The position numbers and the translations under genes are program-made. Below, piece after piece: positions 25,991 through 36,760 of a DNA stretch of 64,000 nucleotides (positions are counted from its first letter, which is position 1; every line of letters begins with the position of its first letter). Source of the DNA: Synanceia verrucosa (Eukaryota; Chordata; Actinopteri; Perciformes; Synanceiidae); NCBI GenBank assembly GCA_029721515.1, contig CM056559.1, positions 2,605,001 to 2,669,000 on the forward strand. Reading direction: 5' to 3'. The notes beneath the pieces are model-generated. The model did not search any database. It saw only the letters and a list, made by a program, of their open reading frames with translations, and was not told where the DNA came from.

Positions 25991-28199
25991 TGGCTTTCCT
26001 GTCCACATTCACCCCTCAGCTTTTTGATCAGAGCCCTTGGCTCTGACCATAGTCCCGCAGGTCTCTATTTTCCTGGATATTGTCCTCGCTGCGTTGACTG
26101 AACGCTGCTATTCGGTGCAGGCCGTTGTCCAACGTGCCGTATGCAAACAGCACAAAGCACATGCTTTCCCTCGCTGCCTGACAGGCTGGATCTTTTTCAC
26201 AGTCGAACGTCCTGTGCACAGCTCTGTGCCGTGGCCTTGGGAGTCTCTTGCTATCAGTGCGGGGCCAGACGGTGGAGCAGCTGTTTTAATAGTGCCCCTT
26301 ATGTTCTCGTTGATCCAAGTCCGCTCACCTGGTGTGAATCAAGCCACTCTTTTTTTAATATTCTGCCAGCTTAGGCATACTTTGTTTGTACTACTGCATT
26401 TCCTTCCAGAAATAGGGCTTGTCTCTCCACTGGCAGCTCTGAAGACAGGCAGTGTCTAGCCTCAGGTGTATTAGAGCGTGAAGCCACCACCCCCTTCAGT
26501 CACCCTCTTGTTAGTTAGAACAAAGCAGCATAAGGGACAATGGCAGCACACCTACAAATCTCACCAGAACTCCTCGGCTCTCCATGTCCACCTCTCTCTC
26601 TGCATTTCTGCACCACTGGCTCTCATCACAAAGCCTCACCAAATCTACCTTCTTAATGCCTCTTGCATGTACGTGGCTCTGCTCTGCTGTGGCTTTGCCG
26701 CTCTGTGGTGTAGTCTGTAATTACAGCTCTGCTGTGTGCTTAGCCAAGGACTCCTCCAGTCCTTGAGTGAAAGGGGTCCCCGTGGGCGCCCTCGGCCCTT
26801 CACCGAGGGGATTTGGGCTCTGTGGCTGTGTAATTATGCCTACTCCTCTGGTTTCCATTTCCATTTGTTTATTTGGTTCAGAGTGGGGGAGCATCGGCCT
26901 CAGAGGAGGACGGGGGGCTCCTGCTGGTGTGGTTTTAGCAGTCAGGTGGGTGAATTCTGGCCAGGTACTGTACATATTTATGAGCTGACAGCCCCCACTT
27001 CTCTCCGACTTAAGATTAAACTTTAACTAGTGTTGTCACACTGTAAATTGTGTTTGCTGTTTTATGAAAATATCACTGTATAGCTGCCACCAGTGGTAAT
27101 CTAAGGTGTGATAAAATGGAGTAAAGCGTTGCCCCGAGGTGCACAAGGACACAGGTGTTCCTCAAGGTACAGATGACAGGGTCGCCAGTCCTTCCTGTCA
27201 AACTGTATTAGTAAATCAATCTGTCATCGTCAAAGTTTAAATCTCTATAGAGCGATGTGGTCTGAAGGAAATGAAAGATGATGTGTGCTCAGTAACTTCA
27301 AAAGGTTGTCACTTGTTTTGTTTTTTTTGGATGATTTGATGTAGGCAGTGGAGGCTGTACTTGAGAGAAAGTACAGAACAATGGATAGAAATTGCTTTTC
27401 GCTCATAATGTGCTGCTTTCCAGCGTGAGCCGTTCAACTCGAGAGTTGAAAGATGGAGAGAAATACATTGTTCATGTTAATGGTCTTCCAGCCAGAGTCT
27501 GCACCAAATATTTCCTCTCCTCCTCTTGTATTGTGCCCTTGTGTCCTTCGGCTGACTACCTACAGGTTTCATAAGCTCAGACAGTTTGACAGGCTCCCCC
27601 TCCTGTCCGCTTCACATTCATGTACAGCTGAAGATAGACTACATCACATATTGTATTCAGTGGGTGTGTACATAAATGGCTCTCGCTCACATATTCGTAC
27701 ACATTTTAAAGCCCCGTGTGGAAACCTTATCTGTGAGCACGGTGATTATCCATCACTGTGATGCCGTTACTCAGAGTTAAAGAGCCGCTCCTTTTGCGTG
27801 GCATGTGTGGAGGCCCCAGTCCTCCACTTGAGGCCACAACATATTTTCTCTGTGTTTATGACTGTATTCACTGGTGGCTTTATGAGTCCAGTGTGATTAA
27901 CGGAGGAGGAATTTTCAGTCTTTCTTCCTGTGGGTCCTCATCTGTCCGAGGGAGATAATTATAGCTGTGGCTGGTAGTAAATACGAGCCCAGCCAGGGGT
28001 TGTCGGACCAGGAAATGGGACATCATCAGACTTCACCTGGAAAGGAACATAAATCAGAGCCTGAGATAACAAAGATGTGAAGGAGACAACAGGATGCTGG
28101 AGGCCTGCAGCAGCTCAGTGACACGTCTGTTCAGACCTCAGATCAGGTGTGATTTCCTGCACTCAAGACTGAAGGAACAAAGAAGAACGAGAGCGTGAA

Positions 28200-28420
28200 G
28201 AAGAGCTGCAACAGTTTATTTTTTTTTTTAGGTGATTTATCTATTAATTATTCAGTCCATAAAACCAAAAGTAGAAACAGACAAAACAGACAACAGCTGC
28301 AAATCCTGACGTTGCAGCTGCGTTTGATGTATTTGCTTAATAAAAGATTTGAGTGGACAAAATCATTGTCAGTTAATTTTCTCCAGCGATCAGTTATTCG
28401 TTCCTGCACTGGATGAAAGA
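28200..28420 (-). repeat. diverged GGGCTGCAAC-family copy
   Basis: GAGCTGCAACAG, then a T run, TCTATTAATTATTCAG and CCATAAAACC resemble the family at 4988-5235. Diverged, and the orientation is tentative. Confidence 0.4.
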
Positions 28421-28960
28421 AGGCAGGCGGAAAGGGACGACTGATGCCAGAATGTAGACACATGATGCAGCAAGTAAAAAAAGCCGAGGGGCATGAGAAA
28501 GAGCGGGGGGGTTTACACTTTAGTAAGAGGTCAGTGTGTGCATGAAAGACTAAACCACAGGCGAGTTTACAGAAGGTCCGTCCTTGCAAATTGACCTTTT
28601 TTTGCTGCTGAACTCCCAGTATGCTCAGATAGTAGGGCAGATGGGCTTAATAGCTGTTTTTAATGTAGATAATATGTGTGGTCTCGTTGTTTTGGAGTGC
28701 TTCCACAGGACTCCACAGTGTGTTTTTTCTTTTTAATCAGAGCTCCAGGCAGTCATTGAAGTATTTGTGAGTAAAAAGTAATTAAAATTACAATGGGCTA
28801 TCCAGTGTGTTTAGCGGTGCGATGACTTGGCTCCAGCTCGTTGCCCTTGTGCTCATTCATTAGCGATGCATTGGTTCTAGCTCAGCCCCTCCATCTCATC
28901 AGAAACAGCACCGTCGTCAACAAAGACAGGCTTGTATAGATGTGTCCATTATGTTAATTA

Positions 28961-28972
28961 CCCCCCCCCCCC
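28961..28972 (+). repeat. 12-C homopolymer
   Basis: A run of 12 C about 190 bp before exon 2. Confidence 0.9.
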
Positions 28973-29161
28973 TTTACTGTACCAATTCTGTACATGGATG
29001 TGTTGACTGGAGTGTACTACCCATGAGGCTGAATTGACCCTTTGACTTTCAGAGCATGTTCTTGCTGTTGACTGGAGCGCTTTGCTCGGCCTTGGACACT
29101 TGTTAATCGTAATTAAATGTTTTTGTTGTTGTTTTTTCCCCTCTCTATCTGTTATTTCTAG

Positions 29162-29533
29162 CTGGCAACGGGCAGATGGTACAGATGGACTCCAGTAAGT
29201 CCGGCTTTGTGGGATCACAAGTGGAGCTGCGCTGCATTTTCATCAACAGCAACCCACCGGTGAAGATCTCTCAGGTCACCTGGCAGAAGCTCCTCAACGG
29301 CACCAAGCAGAACGTGGCCATAGCCAACCCGGCCCTGGGCGTGTCCGTCCTGCCGCCCTTCAAGGAGCGGGTCAGCTTCAAGCAGGCGGCGGTTCGTCAC
29401 CGCACGCCCTCGCTGGAGGACACCACCATCGTCTTCTCCAACCTGCAGCTGTCTGATGAAGCTGCCTACATTTGCGAGTATACCACGTTTCCTGCGGGAA
29501 ACCGGGAGAACATGGTCAACCTCACCGTTTATG
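29162..29533 (+). CDS. nectin1: nectin-1 exon 2: V-type Ig domain
   Basis: This exon encodes the membrane-distal V domain of nectin-1, the part that makes trans contacts with nectins on the neighbouring cell. It starts after AG at 29161 with two bases of a split codon and ends before the donor GTAAGC, so it is 372 nt, phase 1 to phase 1. Counting from the first full codon (29164), the domain cysteines are C24 (in ELRCIF) and C104 (in YICEY), and the core tryptophan is W40 in QVTWQK. N-glycosylation sequons are NGT at 45 and NLT at 119. KQNVAI, NPALGVSV and the TFPAGNRE FG-loop motif match mammalian nectin-1 much better than nectin-2, -3 or -4, as I know those proteins. The D-E region is about seven residues longer than in human nectin-1 (around 29377-29430). 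The exon is GC-rich at third positions compared with its flanks. Which teleost paralog (1a or 1b) this is cannot be told here. Confidence 0.95.
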
Positions 29534-31360
29534 GTAAGCACCTGTCGTTTTATTCTGTTTAAATCATGAACAGCTGGCAGAAGCTGATCTTCTTGGTAAA
29601 AGTGTTTCTTTTCTTCTTCATGTCAGTGTTACTTGCAGTTGCTCATATTCAAATCAGGAAGTTACAAACTTTAAATGCTTGACCTTCAGCATGTTACATT
29701 AGCATTTTTCATTTGTGACATAGTCCCAGAACACCAGCTATTGAGGAGCTGAGAAAACAGAATGATTGCTTCATCCTTCCATTTGTTTGACAAATTCTAA
29801 ATCTGCACAGTGAAATTGGAAAATGCATGCACATTAGGGGTGGGTATTGGCAATGACTTCACAATGTGATACGTATTGCGATACTTGAGGCAAGATACAA
29901 TACACTATTGCAATATTCTGGTATTGCGATATATTAGATGTTAGACATCATTACCGCATTAATGTGGATTATTTTTTTTTATTTTATTTTTTGTTTAAAT
30001 TTTTATTTCAATGTGCGGAAGTTGTTCTGGGTTTACAGTCGGCCCAAAACATGACTTTTTGGGAGGAAAAATCAATATTAACAAATTAAAAATCAATATT
30101 ATATCAGAAGAAAAACTATTGTGATATATTGCCATATCAATATTTTTTTTCCTAATCCTTCAGACTTCCTCCATCATGTCGCTGCTGGCCTGAAGAGGTG
30201 TCAGAGGGACATAAAACTTGTCACCTAAATGCTGTTTCCTCGTCTTGAGGCAGAAAAAGAATGTTTTGCTGAATCAGTTAGTGCAGGGTCAAACTTGACA
30301 TCTCTCTTTTTAGTGAAGCGCTGAAAGAAAACACTTCGCAGCTCTGCTCTTCAGTGTTACACCGCCACAGGCTGTCTTGTAAAGTAGGTTGAGTACCTAT
30401 GAAACACCTCAAACAGGTTTCTGTTTCCTGATCTGCTGCTATAATCACATTGTTTACAGTTTAAACTCCCATTCTGTGATTGGTGAACAGCACCGGCAGC
30501 CGTCACATCACGGTCCAGACCTTCCATGTCCACAGAGGACCTTGTTGTGTATACAGTGCTCAGGGCTGATGTGTCCTTTCAGTCCCAGATTGGCCCGTGT
30601 TGCTTTTAAAAATAGGAAACTGCAGCAGAGAGCAGTCGATAAAAATGGCAGGTGAAACAGAAATCAATAGGGCCACTTCAGACTGTGTAATTTGGCTTGA
30701 ATAATCTCATCTAGTGAGGGGGGAAAAGCAGCATCTGGGACATAGTTTATTTTGGCGAGAGCTGCTTTGAAAAGGTTCTGCACTGACTCTGATTAGACAT
30801 CTAATTAGAAATTAAGTGTTGGCGTGTTTTCCATTAAGTCCCAGTAAAAGAAAAATCACTTGGCTTAAGTAGTCCCTGTTGCCAGAGCTCCTTGTCAGCT
30901 CTGAGTCCCCATTTTGTGTCGCTGAGCCTCCCAGGTCTTTTTAGGCTTCTGCGGCTCAGTGAACGTCAGGAACCTGTGTGCAGATAACCAATCGCAGCGT
31001 TCAAAGAGGCCTCTTCACGGCCTATCTCTTTCAGCCGTGCGTTCGCTCAGGCTCAAGCCGGCCTTTTGATGTGCTGAGAGTAGATTGCTAATTGGCAACT
31101 CACAAAGTAGTCAAATTGGATGACTGTGCATTTGGGGAGGCAAGTGGGTTGGACATCTGTGAGAGCTTTGACAACTTTAAGGAAAGAAGCAAAACTTTGG
31201 CTGAGGATGTCTCATCTCCGCAGTTTAATTTACTTTGTGTAGGTGAAATAGACTGAATTAGATGCTGTAATGAGATGGAGACTGAAAGAATAAAGTACAA
31301 GATCTCTGTTTAATGAGCTTTACATTCCAGTAATTTGATGACTTTGTCTCTCCTCCACAG
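29534..31360 (+). other. nectin1: nectin1 intron 2
   Basis: Intron of 1,827 bp with donor GTAAGC and acceptor CTCCTCCACAG. It contains a diverged hAT-like MITE at about 29835-30150 that begins TAGGGGTGGGTATTGG and is rich in alternating purine-pyrimidine words such as GCGATA and ATATTG. The rest, 30151-31360, shows no coding or RNA signal that I can support. Confidence 0.85.
29835..30150 (+). mobile_element. hAT-like MITE in intron 2
   Basis: Begins TAGGGGTGGGTATTGGCAAT and has GCGATACTTGAGGCAAG, CAATGTGCGGAAGTTG, GGCCCAAAACATGA and, near the end, GTGATATATTGCCATATC. The minus strand of 62584-62840 shows the same words in the same order. The right terminal repeat is lost and no target duplication is visible. 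Confidence 0.75.
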
Positions 31361-31660
31361 CCCGGCCGATGACTCGCATGACCTTGACGACGCCCACGAT
31401 TGTGGCCAGGGCCACGAAACGCAAGATGACCGTCGCCACTTGCGTGTCGGCCAATGGGAAACCCCCAAGTGTGATCAAATGGGACACCAGGTTGAAGGGC
31501 GAAGCTACTTTCCAGGAGACCCGCAACCAAAATGGGACGGTGACGGTACGGAGCAACTACGTGGTGGTGCCGAGCCGCGAGACCCACAAGCAGAAGCTCA
31601 CCTGCATCGTGACGTACCGCAACGAAAAGATCACAGACAGCGTGGTGCTCAACGTGCAGT
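31361..31660 (+). CDS. nectin1: nectin-1 exon 3: first C2-type Ig domain
   Basis: This exon encodes the middle Ig domain, which stiffens the ectodomain and takes part in cis clustering. It follows the acceptor TCCTCCACAG and ends before donor GTAAGA; at 300 nt it is exactly 100 codons, phase 1 at both ends, so one domain is one exon. The frame joins exon 2 through a GCC alanine split as G|CC. The disulfide cysteines lie in VATCVSANGK and LTCIVTY. The ANGKPPSV, RLKGEA, NGTVTV and VPSRE motifs are close to mammalian nectin-1, and NGT in NQNGTV is a glycosylation sequon. The exon is much more GC-rich than the intron on either side. The N-terminal strand of the domain (MTRMTLTTPTI) is the least conserved part compared with what I recall of the human protein. 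No stop codon or frameshift interrupts it. Confidence 0.95.
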
Positions 31661-31909
31661 GTAAGAGTCGGCTTTGTTTGGTTTGAACTTATTTCCACCA
31701 GGATTTAGTGTTTTCTTTTCCTGCTAGAGAGTAAAGCCATCAGCAGTAAGTTTACTGTAAACAAGGTCCTCTTGCAAAAATTTTTCCAGTTGTACAACGT
31801 GAGGAGAAAAAGGCAAATGTGCTGCTGAGTATGTACCACCCTGAGAAAATATGAATTTAATATTTGTTATGGCATACTATATTTAAATTAAATTGTGTAC
31901 AGTGTTTAC

Positions 31910-31938
31910 TAGGGGTGGGTATTGGCAGAACTGACTTC
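31910..31938 (+). mobile_element. truncated hAT-like MITE end beside exon 4
   Basis: TAGGGGTGGGTATTGGCA is followed, after a short indel, by GACTTCA, as in the fuller copy at 29835 (TAGGGGTGGGTATTGGCA then ATGACTTCA). Only the end of the element remains. It stops about 18 bp before the exon 4 acceptor AG. Confidence 0.65.
31931..31935 (+). promoter_or_regulatory. nectin1: possible branch point of intron 3
   Basis: CTGAC fits the vertebrate branch-site consensus YTNAY. Its A at 31934 is 22 bases before the acceptor AG at 31955-31956, within the usual range. The closer AG at 31939-31940 is only 6 bases from the A, which is normally too near to be used. This is a prediction from sequence only. 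Confidence 0.4.
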
Positions 31939-31956
31939 AGTGTGCCCTCCTTGCAG

Positions 31957-32074
31957 ACGAACCTGAGGTGAAGATCGAGGGTTTTGATGGAAACTGGTAC
32001 CTGAACCGTCAGAACGTCCAGCTGACCTGCAGAGCCGATGCTAACCCACCTGTCACCATCTACCAGTGGAAACT
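31957..32074 (+). CDS. nectin1: nectin-1 exon 4: second C2-type Ig domain, N-terminal half
   Basis: This exon encodes the first half of the membrane-proximal Ig domain. It follows TTGCAG and ends before donor GTGAGT; it is 118 nt, entering in phase 1 (a tyrosine split as T|AC) and leaving in phase 2. It reads YEPEV, EGFDGNWYL and LTCRADANPP, a signature very close to human nectin-1. The cysteine in LTC is the first of the domain's disulfide pair; its partner is in exon 5. It ends at the strand-C tryptophan (YQWK). Splitting this domain over two exons, with an intron of unusual phase, contrasts with the one-exon V and first C2 domains. Transposon-derived sequence lies within about 20-40 bp of both splice sites. 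Confidence 0.94.
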
Positions 32075-32110
32075 GTGAGTCTGACTAAACCTTAACAAAC
32101 CCCTTTAGGC

Positions 32111-32520
32111 TGAAATTGTCTTAAATCTACCGTAAATTTGCTGTAGGTATTGAATTTCCAGATGGTGCATTTAATGCCAATAGGAAACCACAGTATTGAG
32201 AGATTTACTGCAATTTTGCACGTTCACATAGTTCACTTCTTTGTTGTGAAATTTAAGTTGTAGAAAACGTGTCATGTCTTCAATTTATATCTTGCTGCAA
32301 GTGTTAAAGGGTTGAAAGGGAGATTAATCAGTTATCAGATTGTTTTCCTGCTAAATGTCGATATCAGCATCGGCCTCAAAAACGTCATATTGTTTGGGCT
32401 CTACAATAAATTGACTAGTTTCTACCAAAGAAATTGTTATGACATTTTTAGGTCTTAAATTATATTTGTTGAGGTATTAAAAAGTATTGAATTTGGTTTT
32501 TAAAATGGTGCAGGAACTGG
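32111..32520 (+). mobile_element. CAGGGTTC-family element in intron 4, ends eroded
   Basis: It matches the copy at 40431-40906 along its length: GTAAATTTGCTGTAGGTATT, TGCCAATAGGAAA, TGCTAAATGTCGATATC, CTACAATAAATTGACTA and AAAATGGTGCAGGAAC. The left end has decayed just after the exon 4 donor. Confidence 0.75.
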
Positions 32521-33832
32521 TGTGTTAGCTTTCTGACTGAAAAAAGTACAAGAAACTTTTTTTTTTTTTTTAAATGGAGTCTTTTCCAACATTTGTTTCA
32601 AGGCATATATATGAAAGGAGGTAATCTTTAAAGATAAAAACACAGCAGCTCCCTTCATCTTCTATAGAAATGTGTCTCTGTTTATTTGTTTGCTTATAAA
32701 ACGTGTAATGAAGATAAGACTGGGACCCCAGGTAGAGCACAATGGTCCCATTATGCCTGCAGCACACAGCCCTATCTGCTGATGGTCACAGATAGCAGCT
32801 GATAAATGCAAACAGAGCATGCATTGCTTTGTTTTGGGGTTTTTGCTTTGAAGTGTGAGGACCAGCATGCAGGTTGGGAGGGGTAAGAAAGCGCCATTGT
32901 GAGCGCACAGAAGGCAGCAGGTTCGTCTTTGACACAGCAGAGGGGTGAAGCCGTGGACGAGGCCAGCATACCGCTGGACTGACATCACAGAGTTTATCTC
33001 TGCAAATACACGAGCAAGAAGAGATACAAACATGTTTTCAAGGCCTCGGGGAATTGTCAAATAACCCTGGGTTTGAACTGCTTTGAGTAATTGCATGAAA
33101 GTCGGTCTTGCAGAAATGGCGTAGTTTAAGCAGAAGCACTGAGCCGTGCGAGGGAACACAACTGGAATGCAGAATTATTTGCTGTAATTTTTCACCGATC
33201 AAACCCTTTACTGCAATTTCATGTCAGATGCAAAATAAAATAAAAAATAGGTGGAGATGGAAAAGTTGATGCAGCTCTTTGAATATAAAGCAACTTTTGT
33301 GAGCGCATCACGGTTTTGATTGAAACTATTATACGGTGAAAATTGAGAGATAAATGTAGCAATTTGTCGCGTAATTGCTCTGTGAAGGCTGGGCTGGGAA
33401 ATATGTCACTGGACTTGAGTGGATGTGGATTAATAGAGCATTGTGCCCCTGTTGTATCTACTGTTGGCTTTTAATGAGGCGAGGGGGGTTTCTTTCTTTT
33501 TTTCCTTATGCATAGATTTAGAAACACTGATGTACACACACAGCAGCAGAAGAAGACGACAAGATGGAGAAGATTTGACCTGCTCGGCTTCTTTTTTTAT
33601 CAGAGGCAAAGAGAGATTTAGGGAGCGAAGAGGAGGAGGGTGAAGAGATGTGATCTAGAAAGACGAGGGCACCGTGCTGACAGATAGGAGGGGACGGCCA
33701 TTGCTGCACTGAAAATGAGATGCCAAATCTGTTGTGAAGGTTCCCCTGGGCTCCGCTGTGGAGGTCAGCACAAGGCTGTGACGGAAGGATCCGGAACAGG
33801 CCGGCAGGATTGCGTCACGCTGAACCACAAAA

Positions 33833-33856
33833 ACACACACACACACACACACACAC
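33833..33856 (+). repeat. CA dinucleotide microsatellite
   Basis: About twelve uninterrupted CA units within intron 4. Confidence 0.9.
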
Positions 33857-34750
33857 ATATGAGAGGCATCGCTAAATCCAATAAATATGAATGTCTCTGT
33901 TCATTATTGATTGTCTTATTCAGTCAGATCATTCTGCATTACTGCAGCAGCACTCTTTCTCTTAGTTTTGTTTCCTTACGATGTGTGCAGAAAGTCACAG
34001 CATCATTTTTTTAAGAGCACAATGCCTGAGTTATTTCTCAAAATGGGTTGACTAAAAAAAGGACACTCCCTGTTTGAACTTTATTGTTTGTTTCTTCACC
34101 CTCTCTGCTCATTTGCTGAGTCGGTTTTAATCACACACACAGAGTTCTTTATTATGATCACAAAATACTTGTATGATACGATTTCAGATTAAATAATTAT
34201 TATTTTTTTGTATACTGAAGCAAACACCTCCTCTGGCTTGCTCAGAGATATGGGTGCCTATAAATAAGACTTTAACTGTTATCGCTGCATTTTGCAGTGT
34301 GATTAACGCCACTCTAATTAGCAGCGCACTTATCACTATATTGAAACTGTGATTCCATTATTCATGTTGAAATGGAGCTGCTGGTTCAGTTCACCGACAT
34401 ATTACTACTGTAAATGCCCCTTTAAATTATACTTCAGTCAGCTTTATTGCCCTTTTTATTTAGGGCGGGCAGTTAGTAAATATTGCATACGCTGTCGGCG
34501 GCTCCTCAAACGTCACATTAAACATGAATGTGAGAACATTTTCAGACCAGCTAAACATATGTGTGGTTAAAGACGCTGTCTTTTATTGCTCCTTATCTGA
34601 TGTGTGGAAAGCGTCTCTATTTCTCCTTTAATGAGTGTTTTAATATCCTCTAATCAGTTGCCTATTGTCAACGTGAATTGTCTCATTAGACCTGATTCTG
34701 AATAACAATCCTGTTTCCACATTTAGGCCGTTAAGAACGTACAGCCTGTT

Positions 34751-35143
34751 TTAACTCTTTGAGTGCCGACATCATTTAAAATCTGACGCTTGAGTGCCTT
34801 AGATGTAATAATATGTCAAAGTGGTTTTCACCGATCTCGGTCTCACACAGCCTGTGAGTAATGTTGGGGCTTCTGGGAGATGTAGTCAGAGCATAAAGAG
34901 ACGGTATACACCACACAGATCAGAACAGGAAGTGAACATGATCGAGATTAGAGAGCAAAACAAAGTGTCCTCTACTCTACCTCTGATAAAACAAGAATGG
35001 AACAAGGTAAAAACAAACATTTTTTTCATGATGAAATAGAGTCTCCTCTTTCATTTGAACTATTCAGTGTTTTCAGAGACATAATACAAAATATTCTGTA
35101 GGTCTTGAAATATGACTCAAAATGGACAAAAACAAGACACTTT
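34751..35143 (+). mobile_element. TTAA-ended MITE in intron 4
   Basis: Starts TTAACTCTTTGAGTGC, the inverse of the right end at 60522-60537. It contains TTGGGGCTTCTGGGAGATG, GAGACGGTATACACCAC, CCTCTGATAAAACAAGAATG and TGACTCAAAATGGACAAAAA, in the order of the 60115-60537 copy on the opposite strand. The right end is eroded at ACAAGACACTT. Confidence 0.8.
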
Positions 35144-35357
35144 CTGTTTTTTTTTTTAAAAGCCTTAGAGCTGCCTCCACATAGTTATGCAGCTTATTGT
35201 GTGATGGCGGCTTGATGGAGGAGGTGTCCTTGTGTCGCCTCGCCCAGCCTCTTCTCTGCACATACATGCATGCACACGAGCTGGCCGGCCAGTCATCAAA
35301 GGATCTGCATCCCTCTCAAGCTGTTTGTTAGCCTTTCATTTCTCTGCCCCTCAGGCT

Positions 35358-35358
<1 letters not shown>

Positions 35359-35408
<50 letters not shown>
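35359..35408 (+). repeat. long CA microsatellite
   Basis: About 25 uninterrupted CA units in intron 4; likely length-polymorphic. Confidence 0.95.
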
Positions 35409-35409
<1 letters not shown>

Positions 35410-36693
35410 TCACATGTCTCATACAAATGCTCTGGATCTTTGGTGAATCACACTTTGCCAGCCTTTCATTTCTGCAGCAAATCAATTGAGCTTTGCAGAA
35501 CTCAGCATTTGATAGAGGCTCACAAGGTAACTGATTATTGAATGGTGACATACCGTATTGAGGCTTGTTTGCAGCTGAACGCGTCACCAGTGTGGCAGAT
35601 GAAAAGCAACCCGACCATGGCTCTTTCTGTTACGCTCTGAACTATGAAAACTCCTCTGTGCTTTTTACACCAAATCTGCTCCATAATGCACATTTAACCA
35701 CGTATGGATCAGCTGTTGACATTTTATGGCACATTAATTAACAAATATCTTCCCCCTGTCGCTGAAGAGCCTTGTTGAAAGCCTGTTTAGTGCAGCTCAA
35801 GTGCTTGATGTGTGGCCGTTGTTAGACCTAATTTTGTGATGCCATTTTGTTTTTCTGGCTGAAACAACTGGAGCATCACATTGTCCTTCATGTCCTCACA
35901 GATCTCAGAGCATCAGACAGAGTGAAGTGTGGACGTCTTTGTGGCGTCTTGATTGTTCGAAGGGACCAATGTGACCCACGCCATTCAATATTATCACAGT
36001 CGCGCTTGAAGCTCCACTTACGCCAGATCCATTCAGAGCAGCTGATTAGGCTGATCGGGGAGGAAGTCAACAGGAAATGGCTAATTGTCGCGGAATGTGA
36101 TACCTTTTCTCCAGCCTCTGGGCTCCATAAAAGATTGTCCAGATAATAGAAGGGAGGCTCGGTGTGCTTATGGTCTGTGACCTGAAAGCAGGCTGACCTG
36201 ATCAGAGGACAGGAGCGCGTCTGAACACGGTGGAAATACAGCGAACCATGAAGACAAACACCTCAGGCAGGACGAGCGGAGCCACTTCTCCCTGACAGAC
36301 CTGCATTTGTTAGATTCTGCATTTATCGCTTGATCAGCTGCCTTTCTTGACAGCTCCCCTGAGTCCAGCCATGTGAGCCGGGCCGTGCCGTGCCGTGTCG
36401 AAGCCCCCTTTCACCACCCCCGCCCTCCTCCTACCGCTGTCTGTTTTGTATTCCACATGCCAAAAAAAAGCCAGCCTGTGTCCTCAGGCATCAACTATGT
36501 CTTACCTGTTTGGACCTGCTGGGATTCCCTGTCTTCATAATTTAGTTTGGACTTGATGGATGATGGCTGAAATATAGCGCTGTCAAATATTTCTGGTATT
36601 TATCTCCCTCTCTCACACTCATCCAGGTCTGTTTGGCACTAGAGACTGTATTTTTCATGCGCCCTGAATTGCTTTGCTACTCCTGGGAGAGGA

Positions 36694-36710
36694 TTTTTTT
36701 TTTTTTTTTT
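36694..36710 (+). repeat. 17-T homopolymer before exon 5
   Basis: A T17 run ending 50 bases before the exon 5 acceptor, followed by a second pyrimidine run (CTCTCTCTCT) next to the acceptor. Confidence 0.9.
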
Positions 36711-36760
36711 GTGGTGTGATCCTGCTTTTTTATTGCCTGTCTCTCTCTCTATCACCACAG

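Larger units (their letters stand above)
1..29161 (+). other. nectin1: nectin1 intron 1, 3' part (exon 1 outside window)
   Basis: This is the stretch before the first recognisable exon. It ends in a T-rich tract and the acceptor AG at 29160-29161. The first exon of the nectin family carries the 5' UTR and signal peptide; I found no ATG-led hydrophobic segment ending in a phase-1 donor here, so exon 1 is placed upstream by inference. The content is AT-rich non-coding DNA with short open frames that show no domain or codon signature. Repeats listed separately lie at 1-53, 4988-5235, 7603-7784, 8801-9126, 11620-11830, 13072-13432, 18040-18480, 21766-21850, 25630-25990 and 28200-28420, with a GT microsatellite at 24493-24510. 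Between them (54-4987, 5236-7602, 9127-11619, 11831-13063, 13441-18039, 18481-21765, 21851-25629, 25991-28199, 28421-29161) I see only unique-looking intronic sequence. Any enhancers would need cross-species alignment to detect. Confidence 0.75.
31661..31956 (+). other. nectin1: nectin1 intron 3 (short)
   Basis: Intron of 296 bp, the shortest in the gene, with donor GTAAGA and acceptor CCTCCTTGCAG. A truncated transposon end resembling TAGGGGTGGGTATTGGCA occupies about 31910-31938, directly before the acceptor. The rest is AT-rich and shows nothing else. Confidence 0.85.
32075..36760 (+). other. nectin1: nectin1 intron 4
   Basis: Intron of 4,686 bp with donor GTGAGT and acceptor ATCACCACAG. 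It holds a dispersed repeat copy (about 32111-32520), CA microsatellites at 33833-33856 and 35359-35408, a TTAA-ended MITE (34751-35143) and a 17-T run at 36694-36710 before the acceptor. 32521-33832 and 35409-36693 show no supported gene. 34430-34720 is unique-looking and could be a conserved non-coding element, but that is only a guess. Confidence 0.85.

Noticed and set aside
29215..29541. 108-codon minus-strand frame over exon 2
   Set aside because: An antisense shadow of the V-domain exon.
33833..35408. Regular short repeats considered as a CRISPR-like array
   Set aside because: They are simple CA microsatellites without spacers, in animal DNA.
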